From assembly GCF_023015985.1 (NCBI RefSeq), contig NZ_JALKAO010000001.1, positions 1 through 64,000 of the forward strand: a stretch of 64,000 bases of DNA, given 5' to 3'. The translations under genes were made by a program, and so were the position numbers. Positions 17,266-25,149 of this stretch are shown here, in pieces (positions within the stretch are counted from its first letter, which is position 1; every line of letters begins with the position of its first letter). This stretch comes from Marivita sp. S6314. Lineage in GTDB: Bacteria; Pseudomonadota; Alphaproteobacteria; Rhodobacterales; Rhodobacteraceae. The notes beneath the pieces were generated by a model. That model had not been told where the DNA came from, did no database searches, and worked only from the letters and a program-made list of their open reading frames with translations.

Positions 17266-18291
17266 TCAGGCTGGGGCAGGGCCGGTGGACCGCCCGATGA
17301 TGAGGTCTGCTTCCAACAACCGGGATTGGACCGCTTTGCCGGGATCGGCGATCAGCGACAACAGCATATCCGCAGCTTCGCGCCCGGCGTAGCGAACCGA
17401 AGACCGAAGCGCGGTGAAGATCGGAACATCGTCGCCGTTTTCAAGATAGCTCAGCGCGTCGTCAAAGGTGATGATGGACACATCGCGGGCCAGGATCAAT
17501 CCGGCATCGTGAACGGCGCGCCGTGCGCCAAGCGCGGTGATGATCGACGAGCAGATAAAGGCGGTGGGCGGATCATCCTGCTCCAGCATGTCGCGGGCGG
17601 CCCGGTAGCCGAACACTTCGGTCATTTCCTCGCTGCGCATCAGGCGCGGGTCCGGGGTCAGGCCCTTGCCGATCAACCCGGTTTCGTACCCGTTGCGGCG
17701 GCGATGCGCGAAATCCATGTGTTCCTGACCATTGAGCAGTGCAATCCGCGTGTGGCCGAGTTCGATCAGAAACTGCGTGCCGCGCTCGAAGGCGCCCCGG
17801 TTGTTGACGTCAATCCATGAATAGGGCTGATCGACATCCGTGGACCGGCCATGCACCACGAAGGGCAGGCCAAGCCGGTTGAGCACACCGATACGCGCAT
17901 CATCGATCACCGGGCCATGCACGATAATCCCGTCCACGGTGCCGCGGGCGCGAATGTCCTGGTAGGCGCGGGTCATGTCCTGATCGGCCACCAGCGACAG
18001 CACCATGTCATAGCCCGCGCGGGCATAGGATTCCCCGGCACCCGCGATGAAATCGCCAAAGACCGGGTTCACCATTTCATGTTGGTTGGACACCGGGATC
18101 ACGTGACCGATCGCCAAGGCCCGCCCGGTGGCAAGCCCCTTGGCGCGGGTGTTGGGGCGATAATTCAGATCCTGTGCCGCCTCCAGAACCCGCTTGCGCG
18201 TGGCCTCGTTGACCTCTGGATACCCGTTCAGCGCCCGGCTCACAGTGGTCTGCGACAAGTTCAGATGCTGTGACAGTTGTTTGAGATTCAC
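17266..18291 (-). CDS. aglR: LacI-family regulator of the alpha-glucoside operon (AglR-like)
   Basis: The 341-residue protein has an N-terminal LacI helix-turn-helix (NLKQLSQHLNLSQTTVSRAL) with the hinge RPNTRAKGL, then a periplasmic-binding-protein-like effector domain. The GTG at 18291 is chosen because GAGGA lies 9 bases upstream; the ATG at 18300 would directly abut that site. It is divergent from aglEFGAK as in Sinorhizobium. Two perfect palindromes with an AAAGCGCTTT core flank the divergent promoters (18304-18317, overlapping its own leader, and 18463-18476), so repression of the agl operon and autoregulation are expected. Confidence 0.9.
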   Translation of the reverse strand: MNLKQLSQHLNLSQTTVSRALNGYPEVNEATRKRVLEAAQDLNYRPNTRAKGLATGRALAIGHVIPVSNQHEMVNPVFGDFIAGAGESYARAGYDMVLSLVADQDMTRAYQDIRARGTVDGIIVHGPVIDDARIGVLNRLGLPFVVHGRSTDVDQPYSWIDVNNRGAFERGTQFLIELGHTRIALLNGQEHMDFAHRRRNGYETGLIGKGLTPDPRLMRSEEMTEVFGYRAARDMLEQDDPPTAFICSSIITALGARRAVHDAGLILARDVSIITFDDALSYLENGDDVPIFTALRSSVRYAGREAADMLLSLIADPGKAVQSRLLEADLIIGRSTGPAPA

Positions 18292-18303
18292 GCAGGCCAT
18301 TCC

Positions 18304-18317
18304 TCAAAGCGCTTTGA
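18304..18317. promoter_or_regulatory. LacI-type operator, aglR side
   Basis: TCAAAGCGCTTTGA is a perfect 14-bp palindrome with the central CG typical of LacI-family sites. It overlaps the leader just before the aglR ribosome binding site, which fits autorepression. Confidence 0.75.
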
Positions 18318-18349
18318 ATATGTCGCCATAATAATTCACAAAAAAATCT

Positions 18350-18415
18350 GTGTGAAAAGCCCCTTTGCGCGCGCAAAATTGCTGCAAAGCAGCAAAATAT
18401 CTGGAGGTTTCACAC
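18350..18415. repeat. Nested palindromes in the agl divergent promoter
   Basis: Outer arms GTGTGAAA (18350-18357) and TTTCACAC (18408-18415) enclose two further palindromes: TTTGCGCGCGCAAA (18364-18377) and TTGCTGC-AAA-GCAGCAA (18379-18395). They lie between the two AglR-like operators. They could bind a second regulator or form a cruciform; no known site is recognised. Confidence 0.6.
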
Positions 18416-18426
18416 GATTCAGATGA

Positions 18427-18476
18427 TTGACAGGTGACGTCAAATACGCAATTTTAAAACATCCAAAGCGCTTTGG
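18427..18476 (+). promoter_or_regulatory. aglE promoter -35 and downstream LacI operator
   Basis: TTGACA at 18427-18432 is a consensus -35 box; the -10 is unclear (TTTTAA at 18452-18457 is the best candidate, spacing 19). The perfect palindrome CCAAAGCGCTTTGG (18463-18476) follows at the expected transcription start. It shares the core AAAGCGCTTT with the site at 18304, so AglR bound there should block transcription. Confidence 0.65.
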
Positions 18477-18536
18477 GGTGATTCCGGAGCGCGATGATAG
18501 GGTAAGCGCGACGAAGCGCGACTTGGGAGGTACTTC

Positions 18537-19805
18537 ATGAAAAAGACACTCACTTCGAGTGTGGCCATTGCTGCGCTTTGCGCATCCGCCGCATCCGCAG
18601 AAGATCTGACCGTTTTCGGTCCGTGGCTTGGCCCGGATCAGGCACTGGTCGAGCAGGTGCTTGCGGATTTCTCGGAAAAGTCCGGACATAATGTCAGCTA
18701 CGTTGGCTCGGACAGCTTTGAACAGCAGATTGTTGTGGACGCCGAAGCGGGCTCTGCGCCGAACGTGGCCGTGTTCCCGCAGCCGGGTCTGGCATCCGAC
18801 ATGGCGGCACGCGGGTTCCTGACACCGTTGAAAGACGGCACAGGCGACTGGATTCGCGACAACTACGCGGCGGGTCAGTCCTGGGTTGATCTTGGCACCT
18901 ATGCGGGTGCGGACGGATCGGACAACCTTTACGGCTTTTTCTACAAGGTCGATGTGAAATCGCTGGTCTGGTATTCGCCTGAAAACTTCGAGGACGCGGG
19001 CTACGAGGTTCCGACCACGATGGAAGAGCTGAAGGCGCTGACCGACCAGATCGTTGCCGATGGTGAAACACCGTGGTGCATTGGTCTGGGGTCCGGCGGT
19101 GCGACAGGCTGGCCTGCGACCGACTGGGTCGAAGACATGATGCTGCGCACGCAGACGCCTGACGTGTATGACCAGTGGGTCGCCAACGAAATCCCGTTCA
19201 ACGACGAACGTGTGGTTGCCGCGATCGAAGAATTCGGCGCGTTTGCCCGCAATGACGATTACGTCGCTGGTGGGGCCGGGGCCGTGGCGTCGACCGATTT
19301 CCGCGACAGCCCCAAGGGTCTCTTTGCGGCACCGCCACAGTGCTACATGCACCGCCAGGCGTCGTTTATCCCGGCGTTCTTCCCAGAAGGCACCGAAGTG
19401 GGCGCGGATGCGGACTTCTTCTACTTCCCGGCCTATGAGGGCAAAGACCTTGGTGCACCGGTTCTGGGGGCGGGCACGCTTTGGGCCATCACCAACGAAA
19501 ACGATGCTGCACACGATCTGATCGCGTATCTGCAGACGACGGACGCACATGAGATCTGGATGGCCAATGGTGGCTTCCTCACACCACACAAAGGTGTGGA
19601 CAGCTCCAAGTTCGTGGATGCGCCGACCGCCAAGATGAACGACATCCTGCTGGGCGCCACAACCTTCCGGTTCGACGGGTCCGACCTGATGCCAGGTGGC
19701 GTGGGTGCCGGCACGTTCTGGACCGGTATGGTCGATTACGCAGGCGGCGCCGATGCAGGCGACGTTGCCAGCCAGATCCAGGACAGCTGGGACGCGCTGA
19801 AGTAA
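18537..19805 (+). CDS. aglE: Alpha-glucoside ABC transporter substrate-binding protein
   Basis: The 422-residue periplasmic protein has a Sec signal peptide (LTSSVAIAALCASAASA, cleavage before EDL) and a family 1 solute-binding fold. The segments LYGFFYKVDVKSLVWYSPE and the C-terminal LLGATTFRFDGSDLMP are typical of AglE. The first gene of aglEFGAK, it would bind maltose, sucrose, trehalose or other alpha-glucosides. It is preceded by a GGGAGG ribosome site. A hairpin follows its stop codon, which may raise its expression over the permeases. Confidence 0.92.
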   Translation: MKKTLTSSVAIAALCASAASAEDLTVFGPWLGPDQALVEQVLADFSEKSGHNVSYVGSDSFEQQIVVDAEAGSAPNVAVFPQPGLASDMAARGFLTPLKDGTGDWIRDNYAAGQSWVDLGTYAGADGSDNLYGFFYKVDVKSLVWYSPENFEDAGYEVPTTMEELKALTDQIVADGETPWCIGLGSGGATGWPATDWVEDMMLRTQTPDVYDQWVANEIPFNDERVVAAIEEFGAFARNDDYVAGGAGAVASTDFRDSPKGLFAAPPQCYMHRQASFIPAFFPEGTEVGADADFFYFPAYEGKDLGAPVLGAGTLWAITNENDAAHDLIAYLQTTDAHEIWMANGGFLTPHKGVDSSKFVDAPTAKMNDILLGATTFRFDGSDLMPGGVGAGTFWTGMVDYAGGADAGDVASQIQDSWDALK

Positions 19806-19824
19806 GCGCCTTCTGAACAAAATA

Positions 19825-19850
19825 GGACTGTCCGGATTTCCGGGCAGTCC
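19825..19850 (+). terminator. Hairpin between aglE and aglF
   Basis: GGACTGTCCGG and CCGGGCAGTCC form an 11-bp stem with one G-T wobble around the loop ATTT. There is no T-tract. It is probably an intra-operon stabiliser or attenuator, at the same place as the double hairpin of the galactoside operon. Confidence 0.65.
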
Positions 19851-19939
19851 GCAGCGAATAGACTGCAAGACCAAGAACCCGCCAAGGGTCCACCAGTGAA
19901 GCGCACTGGATCAGCCAACATTTTGGGAGGGACATCATC

Positions 19940-20959
19940 ATGAATCCCGCACTACAAGGTCTTCTGACCATTGCCATCGGTGTCGGTGGGTGTCTGAGTT
20001 ATTTCTACTTTTCCAACCAGATTCTCGACAAGGTGATCTTTCCGGCGAAAGGGCCGAACGCAGGCAAGAACATCAACCGCGCCAATCTTGTGCGCCCGTG
20101 GCTGTTCCTGTTGCCCGCGATCCTCGCGTTAGGGCTATACCTCGCCTATCCCGTCGTCGAAACGATCCGCCTGTCCCTGACAGAGCGTGTGACCCAGCCG
20201 GACGGCACAACGACCTATGATTTCGTGGGTCTTGCGAATTACGCGCAGATGGCGTCGGAACCGAAGTTCTGGGAAGCCATGCGCAACAACATGCTGTGGC
20301 TGATCGTGGTGCCTGCGATGTCGACGGCCTTTGGCCTTCTGGCGGCGCAGCTGACCGACCGGATCAGCTGGGGCAACATTGCGAAATCGCTGATCTTCAT
20401 GCCCATGGCGATCTCGTTTGTGGGTGCGGCAGTGATCTGGAAGTTGGTCTATGACGCGCGCCCGCCGGGGACGGAACAGATCGGCGTGCTGAACGCGATC
20501 TATGTCTGGCTGTCCGGGAATGACCCGCAGCAGTGGCTGACGGTGCCGTTCTGGAACAGCTTTTTGCTGATGATCGTTTTGATCTGGATTCAAACCGGTT
20601 TCGCCATGGTGATCCTGTCCGCCGCCCTGCGCGGTATTCCGGAAGAAACCATCGAGGCGGCGATTGTGGACGGGGCAAGCCCGTTCCAGATCTTCTTCAA
20701 GATCAAAATTCCGCAAATCGCTGGCACCATCGTGGTGGTCTGGACCACCATCACACTTGTCGTTCTCAAGGTCTTTGACATCGTGTTCGCGATGACCAAC
20801 GGCCAGTGGGAAACGCAGGTTCTGGCCAATTACATGTTCGACAAGCTGTTCCGCGCCAATGACTGGGGTGTCGGGTCGGCGAGTGCGATCGTGATCATGC
20901 TGCTGGTGACGCCGATCCTTGTCTGGAACGTGCACAACGCCCGCAAAGAAATGCGCTGA
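19940..20959 (+). CDS. aglF: Alpha-glucoside ABC transporter permease
   Basis: The 339-residue MalF-type permease begins with an extra N-terminal hydrophobic segment (LLTIAIGVGGCLSYFYFSN) followed by six transmembrane helices. The EAA motif IEAAIVDGASPFQIFFKIKIPQI marks the ATPase contact. The extended N-terminus is characteristic of AglF. It follows aglE after 134 bp and precedes aglG by 13 bp. Confidence 0.92.
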   Translation: MNPALQGLLTIAIGVGGCLSYFYFSNQILDKVIFPAKGPNAGKNINRANLVRPWLFLLPAILALGLYLAYPVVETIRLSLTERVTQPDGTTTYDFVGLANYAQMASEPKFWEAMRNNMLWLIVVPAMSTAFGLLAAQLTDRISWGNIAKSLIFMPMAISFVGAAVIWKLVYDARPPGTEQIGVLNAIYVWLSGNDPQQWLTVPFWNSFLLMIVLIWIQTGFAMVILSAALRGIPEETIEAAIVDGASPFQIFFKIKIPQIAGTIVVVWTTITLVVLKVFDIVFAMTNGQWETQVLANYMFDKLFRANDWGVGSASAIVIMLLVTPILVWNVHNARKEMR

Positions 20960-20972
20960 GGGAGACTGGATC

Positions 20973-22130
20973 ATGGATAATATCGCAGGAACCAAATCAT
21001 CCCTCACATGGGCGGTCCACATCTCGGTTGTGGTGCTGGTCGCGCTTTGGCTGTTTCCGACGGTGGGTCTGTTTGTGTCGTCCTTCCGGACGGCAGACCA
21101 GATTGCCACATCGGGCTGGTGGAACGCGCTGTTCCCGACGGAACAAAGCCTGACCCTGCGCGCCGCAGGTCCGGATGAGCAGGTGCTGACAGACGGCGTC
21201 TACGTGATCGAGGGCAACCTGTTCGCCGGCGAAGACCTGTCGGACGAAATCGACATGTCGGCCTGGGGCACGTCTTCGCGTGACGTTGGGGCCTATGCGC
21301 CCGGTGACACGGCAGAGCTGCGCAACGGCAGCAGCATCACCGTCAATGCGGACGGATCGTACCGGATCGAAAGCGCCGTTGAGATGGAGGGCAGTCGCGG
21401 ACAGCGTGTCTTTGTGACCGCCGAACTGCCCCCGGATTTTACCTTGGACAATTACCGGCAGGTCCTGTTTTCAGGTGATGCCACAGACAGTATGTCCAAA
21501 GCCTTCTTCAACACGCTGACCGTGACCATCCCGGCGACCATCATTCCGATCGTCATTGCCGCTTTTGCGGCCTACGCGCTGGCATGGATGGACTTTCCGG
21601 GGCGGGCGCTGTTGATCGCGGTGGTCGTGGGTCTTTTGGTGGTGCCGCTGCAACTGGCGCTGATCCCGCTGCTGAAACTGCATCTGGGGATTGGCATTGG
21701 GAAAGGGTACCTGGGTACGTGGATGGCCCATACCGGTTTCGGCCTCCCGCTCGCCATATACCTCTTACGCAACTACATGGTCGGTCTGCCGCGTGACATT
21801 ATCGAAAATGCGCGGGTAGATGGGGCAACGGAGTTTCAGATCTTCGTCAAGATCATCCTGCCGCTGTCCTTCCCGGCGCTGGCCAGCTTTGCCATCTTCC
21901 AGTTCCTGTGGACATGGAATGACCTGTTGGTGGCCAAAGTGTTCCTGATCGACGCGACGGGGCAGACGACGGTGATGACGAACCAGATCGTCGAATTGCT
22001 CGGTACGCGTGGCGGCAATTGGGAAATCCTTGCCACGGCGGCCTTTGTTTCAATCGCGGTCCCGCTCTTGGTGTTTTTTGCGATGCAGAAATACCTCGTG
22101 CGCGGACTTCTGGCCGGGTCGGTGAAGTAA
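20973..22130 (+). CDS. aglG: Alpha-glucoside ABC transporter permease
   Basis: The 385-residue MalG-type permease has an EAA motif (IENARVDGATEFQIFVKIILPLSFP) and the usual C-terminal VRGLLAGSVK. It is about 100 residues longer than ordinary MalG proteins, because a large hydrophilic loop (about residues 45-150) lies between the first and second membrane segments. That loop would face the periplasm. As far as I recall a long loop is normal for AglG. The ATG at 20973 follows a GAGGGAG site. Confidence 0.92.
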   Translation: MDNIAGTKSSLTWAVHISVVVLVALWLFPTVGLFVSSFRTADQIATSGWWNALFPTEQSLTLRAAGPDEQVLTDGVYVIEGNLFAGEDLSDEIDMSAWGTSSRDVGAYAPGDTAELRNGSSITVNADGSYRIESAVEMEGSRGQRVFVTAELPPDFTLDNYRQVLFSGDATDSMSKAFFNTLTVTIPATIIPIVIAAFAAYALAWMDFPGRALLIAVVVGLLVVPLQLALIPLLKLHLGIGIGKGYLGTWMAHTGFGLPLAIYLLRNYMVGLPRDIIENARVDGATEFQIFVKIILPLSFPALASFAIFQFLWTWNDLLVAKVFLIDATGQTTVMTNQIVELLGTRGGNWEILATAAFVSIAVPLLVFFAMQKYLVRGLLAGSVK

Positions 22131-22192
22131 TACCGGCCTGACCGCCCCCTGATAACGACCGGCCCATCGTGGCCCAACGAAGGAAAACTCGA

Positions 22193-23848
22193 ATGAGCGT
22201 TGCACTTAGCCAAGCCGCGCAATTGCCAGAGATGGACAAAGACTGGTGGCGCGGCGCGGTGATCTACCAGATCTACCCGCGCAGCTATCAGGACAGCAAT
22301 GGCGACGGCATTGGTGATCTGCTGGGCATTGCACAGCGCCTACCACATGTCGCGTCACTGGGCGTCGATGCGATCTGGATCAGCCCGTTCTTCACGTCCC
22401 CGATGAAGGATTTCGGCTATGACGTGAGCAATTACTGCGATGTTGATCCGATGTTCGGGTCGCTGGCGGATTTCGACCATCTGGTCCAAACCGCGCATCA
22501 GCTGGGCATGCGGGTGATGATTGATCTGGTGTTGTCGCACACATCAGACCAGCATCCGTGGTTCAAACAAAGCCGCGCCAGCCGCGACAATGCGAAAGCC
22601 AACTGGTACGTCTGGGCAGACCCGAAACCCGATGGCACTCCCCCCAACAACTGGCTGTCGATCTTTGGCGGATCGGCCTGGCAGTGGGATGGGCGGCGCG
22701 AGCAGTATTACCTTCACAACTTCCTGACATCGCAACCCGATCTTAACTTCCACGAACCCGAGGTGCAGGACGCGCTGCTTGAGGTTGCGCGGTTCTGGCT
22801 GGACCGGGGGGTGGACGGGTTCCGTCTGGATACGATCAACTTTTACATCCACGACAAGGAATTGCGGGACAACCCGCCTCTGCCGCCGGAAAAGCGCAAC
22901 GCGACCATCGCGCCCAGCGTGAACCCGTATAATCATCAGGAACATCTCTATTCCAAGAACCAGCCCGAGAACCTGGACTTCCTGCGCAAGCTGCGCGCCG
23001 TGATGGAACCCTATGGCGCGGCGGCCGTGGGCGAGGTGGGTGACGCGCAGCGCGGGCTTGAGATCATGGGCGAATACACCGCCGGTGATGATCTTATGCA
23101 AATGTGCTACGCGTTTGAATTCCTCGCCAATGCGCGCCCCACGGCGCAGGACATTGTCGAAGTGATGGACCGCGTTGATGACGTCGCGTCCGAGGGTTGG
23201 GCCTGTTGGGCGTTTTCGAACCACGATGTGAAACGCCACGCGTCGCGCTGGAACCTGAATCACGGCGGTCTGAAACTGATGACCACGCTGATGATGTGTC
23301 TGCGCGGATCGGCCTGTATTTACCAGGGCGAAGAATTGGGCCTGACCGAAGCCGATGTGGCGTTCGAGGATCTGCAGGATCCTTATGGCATTGAATTCTG
23401 GCCGGAATTCAAAGGCCGCGACGGTTGCCGCACGCCCATGGTCTGGGAGCATTCGAACCAGAATGGCGGTTTCACGACAGGCATGCCGTGGCTGCCCGTG
23501 AGCCACGAGCACCTGCACAACTCGGTCCAGCATCAGGAGGACGACCCGTCCGCGATCCTGCACCACTACCGCCGCGCCATCGCGTTCCGCCATGCCCATC
23601 CGGCGCTGGACAAGGGCGCGCATGACAAGGTCAAGGCCACCGGTTCGGTGATCCATTTCACCCGCACCCATGGTGACGAAACCATCTTCTGTGCCTTCAA
23701 CATCAGCGATGACCCCGCGGTTATCGACATGCCCAAAGGCAAGTGGGCGCAGATCGGTCTGGAACTGGGGAGCGCCGGACCGCAACCCGATGGAAAATTA
23801 CATCTTGGCCCGTGGCAACCCAGCCTCGCGCTGAAAATGAAGTCCTGA
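22193..23848 (+). CDS. aglA: Alpha-glucosidase, glycoside hydrolase family 13
   Basis: The 551-residue cytoplasmic enzyme belongs to the oligo-1,6-glucosidase/alpha-glucosidase branch of GH13. Visible motifs are VIYQIYPRSYQDSNGDGIGDL, GFRLDTINF with nucleophile Asp213, the acid/base Glu281 in VGEVGD, and FSNHDVKRH with the third acid Asp345. It hydrolyses imported alpha-glucosides to glucose for Glk. The ATG at 22193 sits after AAGGAAAA; an in-frame start 24 bp upstream is less well supported. It lies between the permease and the ATPase gene of the same importer, as in Sinorhizobium. Confidence 0.94.
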   Translation: MSVALSQAAQLPEMDKDWWRGAVIYQIYPRSYQDSNGDGIGDLLGIAQRLPHVASLGVDAIWISPFFTSPMKDFGYDVSNYCDVDPMFGSLADFDHLVQTAHQLGMRVMIDLVLSHTSDQHPWFKQSRASRDNAKANWYVWADPKPDGTPPNNWLSIFGGSAWQWDGRREQYYLHNFLTSQPDLNFHEPEVQDALLEVARFWLDRGVDGFRLDTINFYIHDKELRDNPPLPPEKRNATIAPSVNPYNHQEHLYSKNQPENLDFLRKLRAVMEPYGAAAVGEVGDAQRGLEIMGEYTAGDDLMQMCYAFEFLANARPTAQDIVEVMDRVDDVASEGWACWAFSNHDVKRHASRWNLNHGGLKLMTTLMMCLRGSACIYQGEELGLTEADVAFEDLQDPYGIEFWPEFKGRDGCRTPMVWEHSNQNGGFTTGMPWLPVSHEHLHNSVQHQEDDPSAILHHYRRAIAFRHAHPALDKGAHDKVKATGSVIHFTRTHGDETIFCAFNISDDPAVIDMPKGKWAQIGLELGSAGPQPDGKLHLGPWQPSLALKMKS

Positions 23849-23873
23849 AACAGCAGGAAAAGGGAGGGACGAC

Positions 23874-24962
23874 ATGGCCAATCTCAAGCTGACGGATGTC
23901 GAAAAGACATATGCGGGCGCGGTGAACGTGCTCAACAACATCAACCTCGACATCAAGCAGGGCGAATTGATCGTCTTTGTCGGCCCATCCGGCTGCGGCA
24001 AGTCCACACTGCTGCGCATGATTGCCGGGCTGGAAAAGATCACCGGCGGCACGCTCGAAATCGACGGTGAAGTGGTCAACGACATGCCGCCCGCGATGCG
24101 CGGGATTGCCATGGTGTTCCAGTCCTACGCGCTGTACCCGCACATGACCGTGCGCGAGAACATGAGCTTTGCGCTCAAGATCGCCAAGAAACCGCAGAAC
24201 GAGATCGACGCGGCGGTGGATCGGGCGGCGAAGATGCTGCAACTGGATGAATACCTCGACCGTCTGCCCAAAGCCCTGTCCGGTGGTCAACGTCAGCGTG
24301 TTGCCATCGGCCGGTCCATCGTGCGCGACCCGAAGGTCTATCTGTTCGACGAACCGCTGTCGAACCTTGATGCCGCGTTGCGTGTGGCGACCCGGATCGA
24401 GATTGCGCAGCTCAAGGAACAGATGCCCGAGTCGACGATGATCTACGTGACGCACGATCAGGTCGAAGCGATGACGCTGGCGACCCGCATCGTGGTGCTG
24501 GCGAATAAAGGCATCGCGCAGGTTGGCCCACCATTGGAGCTCTATGAACGTCCCAATAGCGAATTTGTGGCGCAGTTCATCGGGTCGCCGTCGATGAACC
24601 TGTTGCCCGGTGAGATTGTCGGCACGGGTGTGCAAACCACGGTCAAGATGGTTGGGGGCGGCACGGCGGTGTCGGATTACCCGTCCACAGAGGCCGATAT
24701 GGGGCTGAAGGTGAACGTGGGCGTCCGGCCCGAGGATTTCCTGGAAACCGCCGGCGACTATATCTTCGAAGGCAAGGTGAACATAACCGAAGCGCTGGGT
24801 GAGGTGACGTTGCTTTATTTCGAAAAGCAGGGCGATTCGGAAGCGGTGATCGGCAAACTGCCGGGCATCCACGCCGATTTGCGCGGCAAGCCGGTGAAGC
24901 TGGGGGCCAGCCCCGACAAGGTGCACGTGTTCCACAACGGCACATCCTTGCTCTATCGGTAA
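23874..24962 (+). CDS. aglK: Alpha-glucoside ABC transporter ATP-binding protein
   Basis: The 362-residue MalK-type ATPase has Walker A GPSGCGKST, the Q-loop FQSYALYPHMTV, signature LSGGQRQRVAIGRS, Walker B VYLFDEPLSNLD and H-loop YVTHDQVEAMTL, then a TOBE-type C-terminal domain. It powers the AglEFG importer and closes the operon. Its stop codon is immediately followed by an array of four perfect palindromes (24962-25052) that probably ends the transcript. Confidence 0.94.
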   Translation: MANLKLTDVEKTYAGAVNVLNNINLDIKQGELIVFVGPSGCGKSTLLRMIAGLEKITGGTLEIDGEVVNDMPPAMRGIAMVFQSYALYPHMTVRENMSFALKIAKKPQNEIDAAVDRAAKMLQLDEYLDRLPKALSGGQRQRVAIGRSIVRDPKVYLFDEPLSNLDAALRVATRIEIAQLKEQMPESTMIYVTHDQVEAMTLATRIVVLANKGIAQVGPPLELYERPNSEFVAQFIGSPSMNLLPGEIVGTGVQTTVKMVGGGTAVSDYPSTEADMGLKVNVGVRPEDFLETAGDYIFEGKVNITEALGEVTLLYFEKQGDSEAVIGKLPGIHADLRGKPVKLGASPDKVHVFHNGTSLLYR

Positions 24963-25052
24963 AGCGCCTTCGAAGGCGCTTAACACCCGCGTTTCGAAAC
25001 GCGGTCACAAGGCCGTTCGAACGGCCTTGTTAAAGACTATTCGAATAGTCTT
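24962..25052. repeat. Array of four TTCGAA-centred palindromes
   Basis: Four perfect palindromes follow the aglK stop: AAGCGCCTTCGAAGGCGCTT (24962-24981), CCGCGTTTCGAAACGCGG (24987-25004), a 24-bp one at 25007-25030 whose inner 20 bp are AAGGCCGTTCGAACGGCCTT, and AAGACTATTCGAATAGTCTT (25033-25052). All share the centre TTCGAA but have different stems. The centres are spaced 24, 23 and 24 bp. As RNA they would give four successive hairpins. No named repeat family is recognised. The second unit is almost identical to a unit of the array at 42755-42883. Confidence 0.9.
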
Positions 25053-25069
25053 ACGCCACGTCTGGCTGC

Positions 25070-25084
25070 GTTCTATTTTTGTTC
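25070..25084 (+). promoter_or_regulatory. LexA (SOS) box of uvrA
   Basis: GTTC-TATTTTT-GTTC is a perfect match to the alphaproteobacterial LexA direct-repeat box GTTC-N7-GTTC. It is 65 bp upstream of the uvrA start codon, so uvrA should be DNA-damage inducible. Confidence 0.9.
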
Positions 25085-25149
25085 TCATTTTTCGATTGGC
25101 GAAACCCGCACCGTCAACTATGTGTTAACCGAGCCTATCGGGGGACAAC

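Noticed and set aside
22355-22540. Short open frames inside aglA and other sugar genes on the opposite strand
   Set aside because: All lie inside well-supported genes in other frames and have no ribosome site or family motif.
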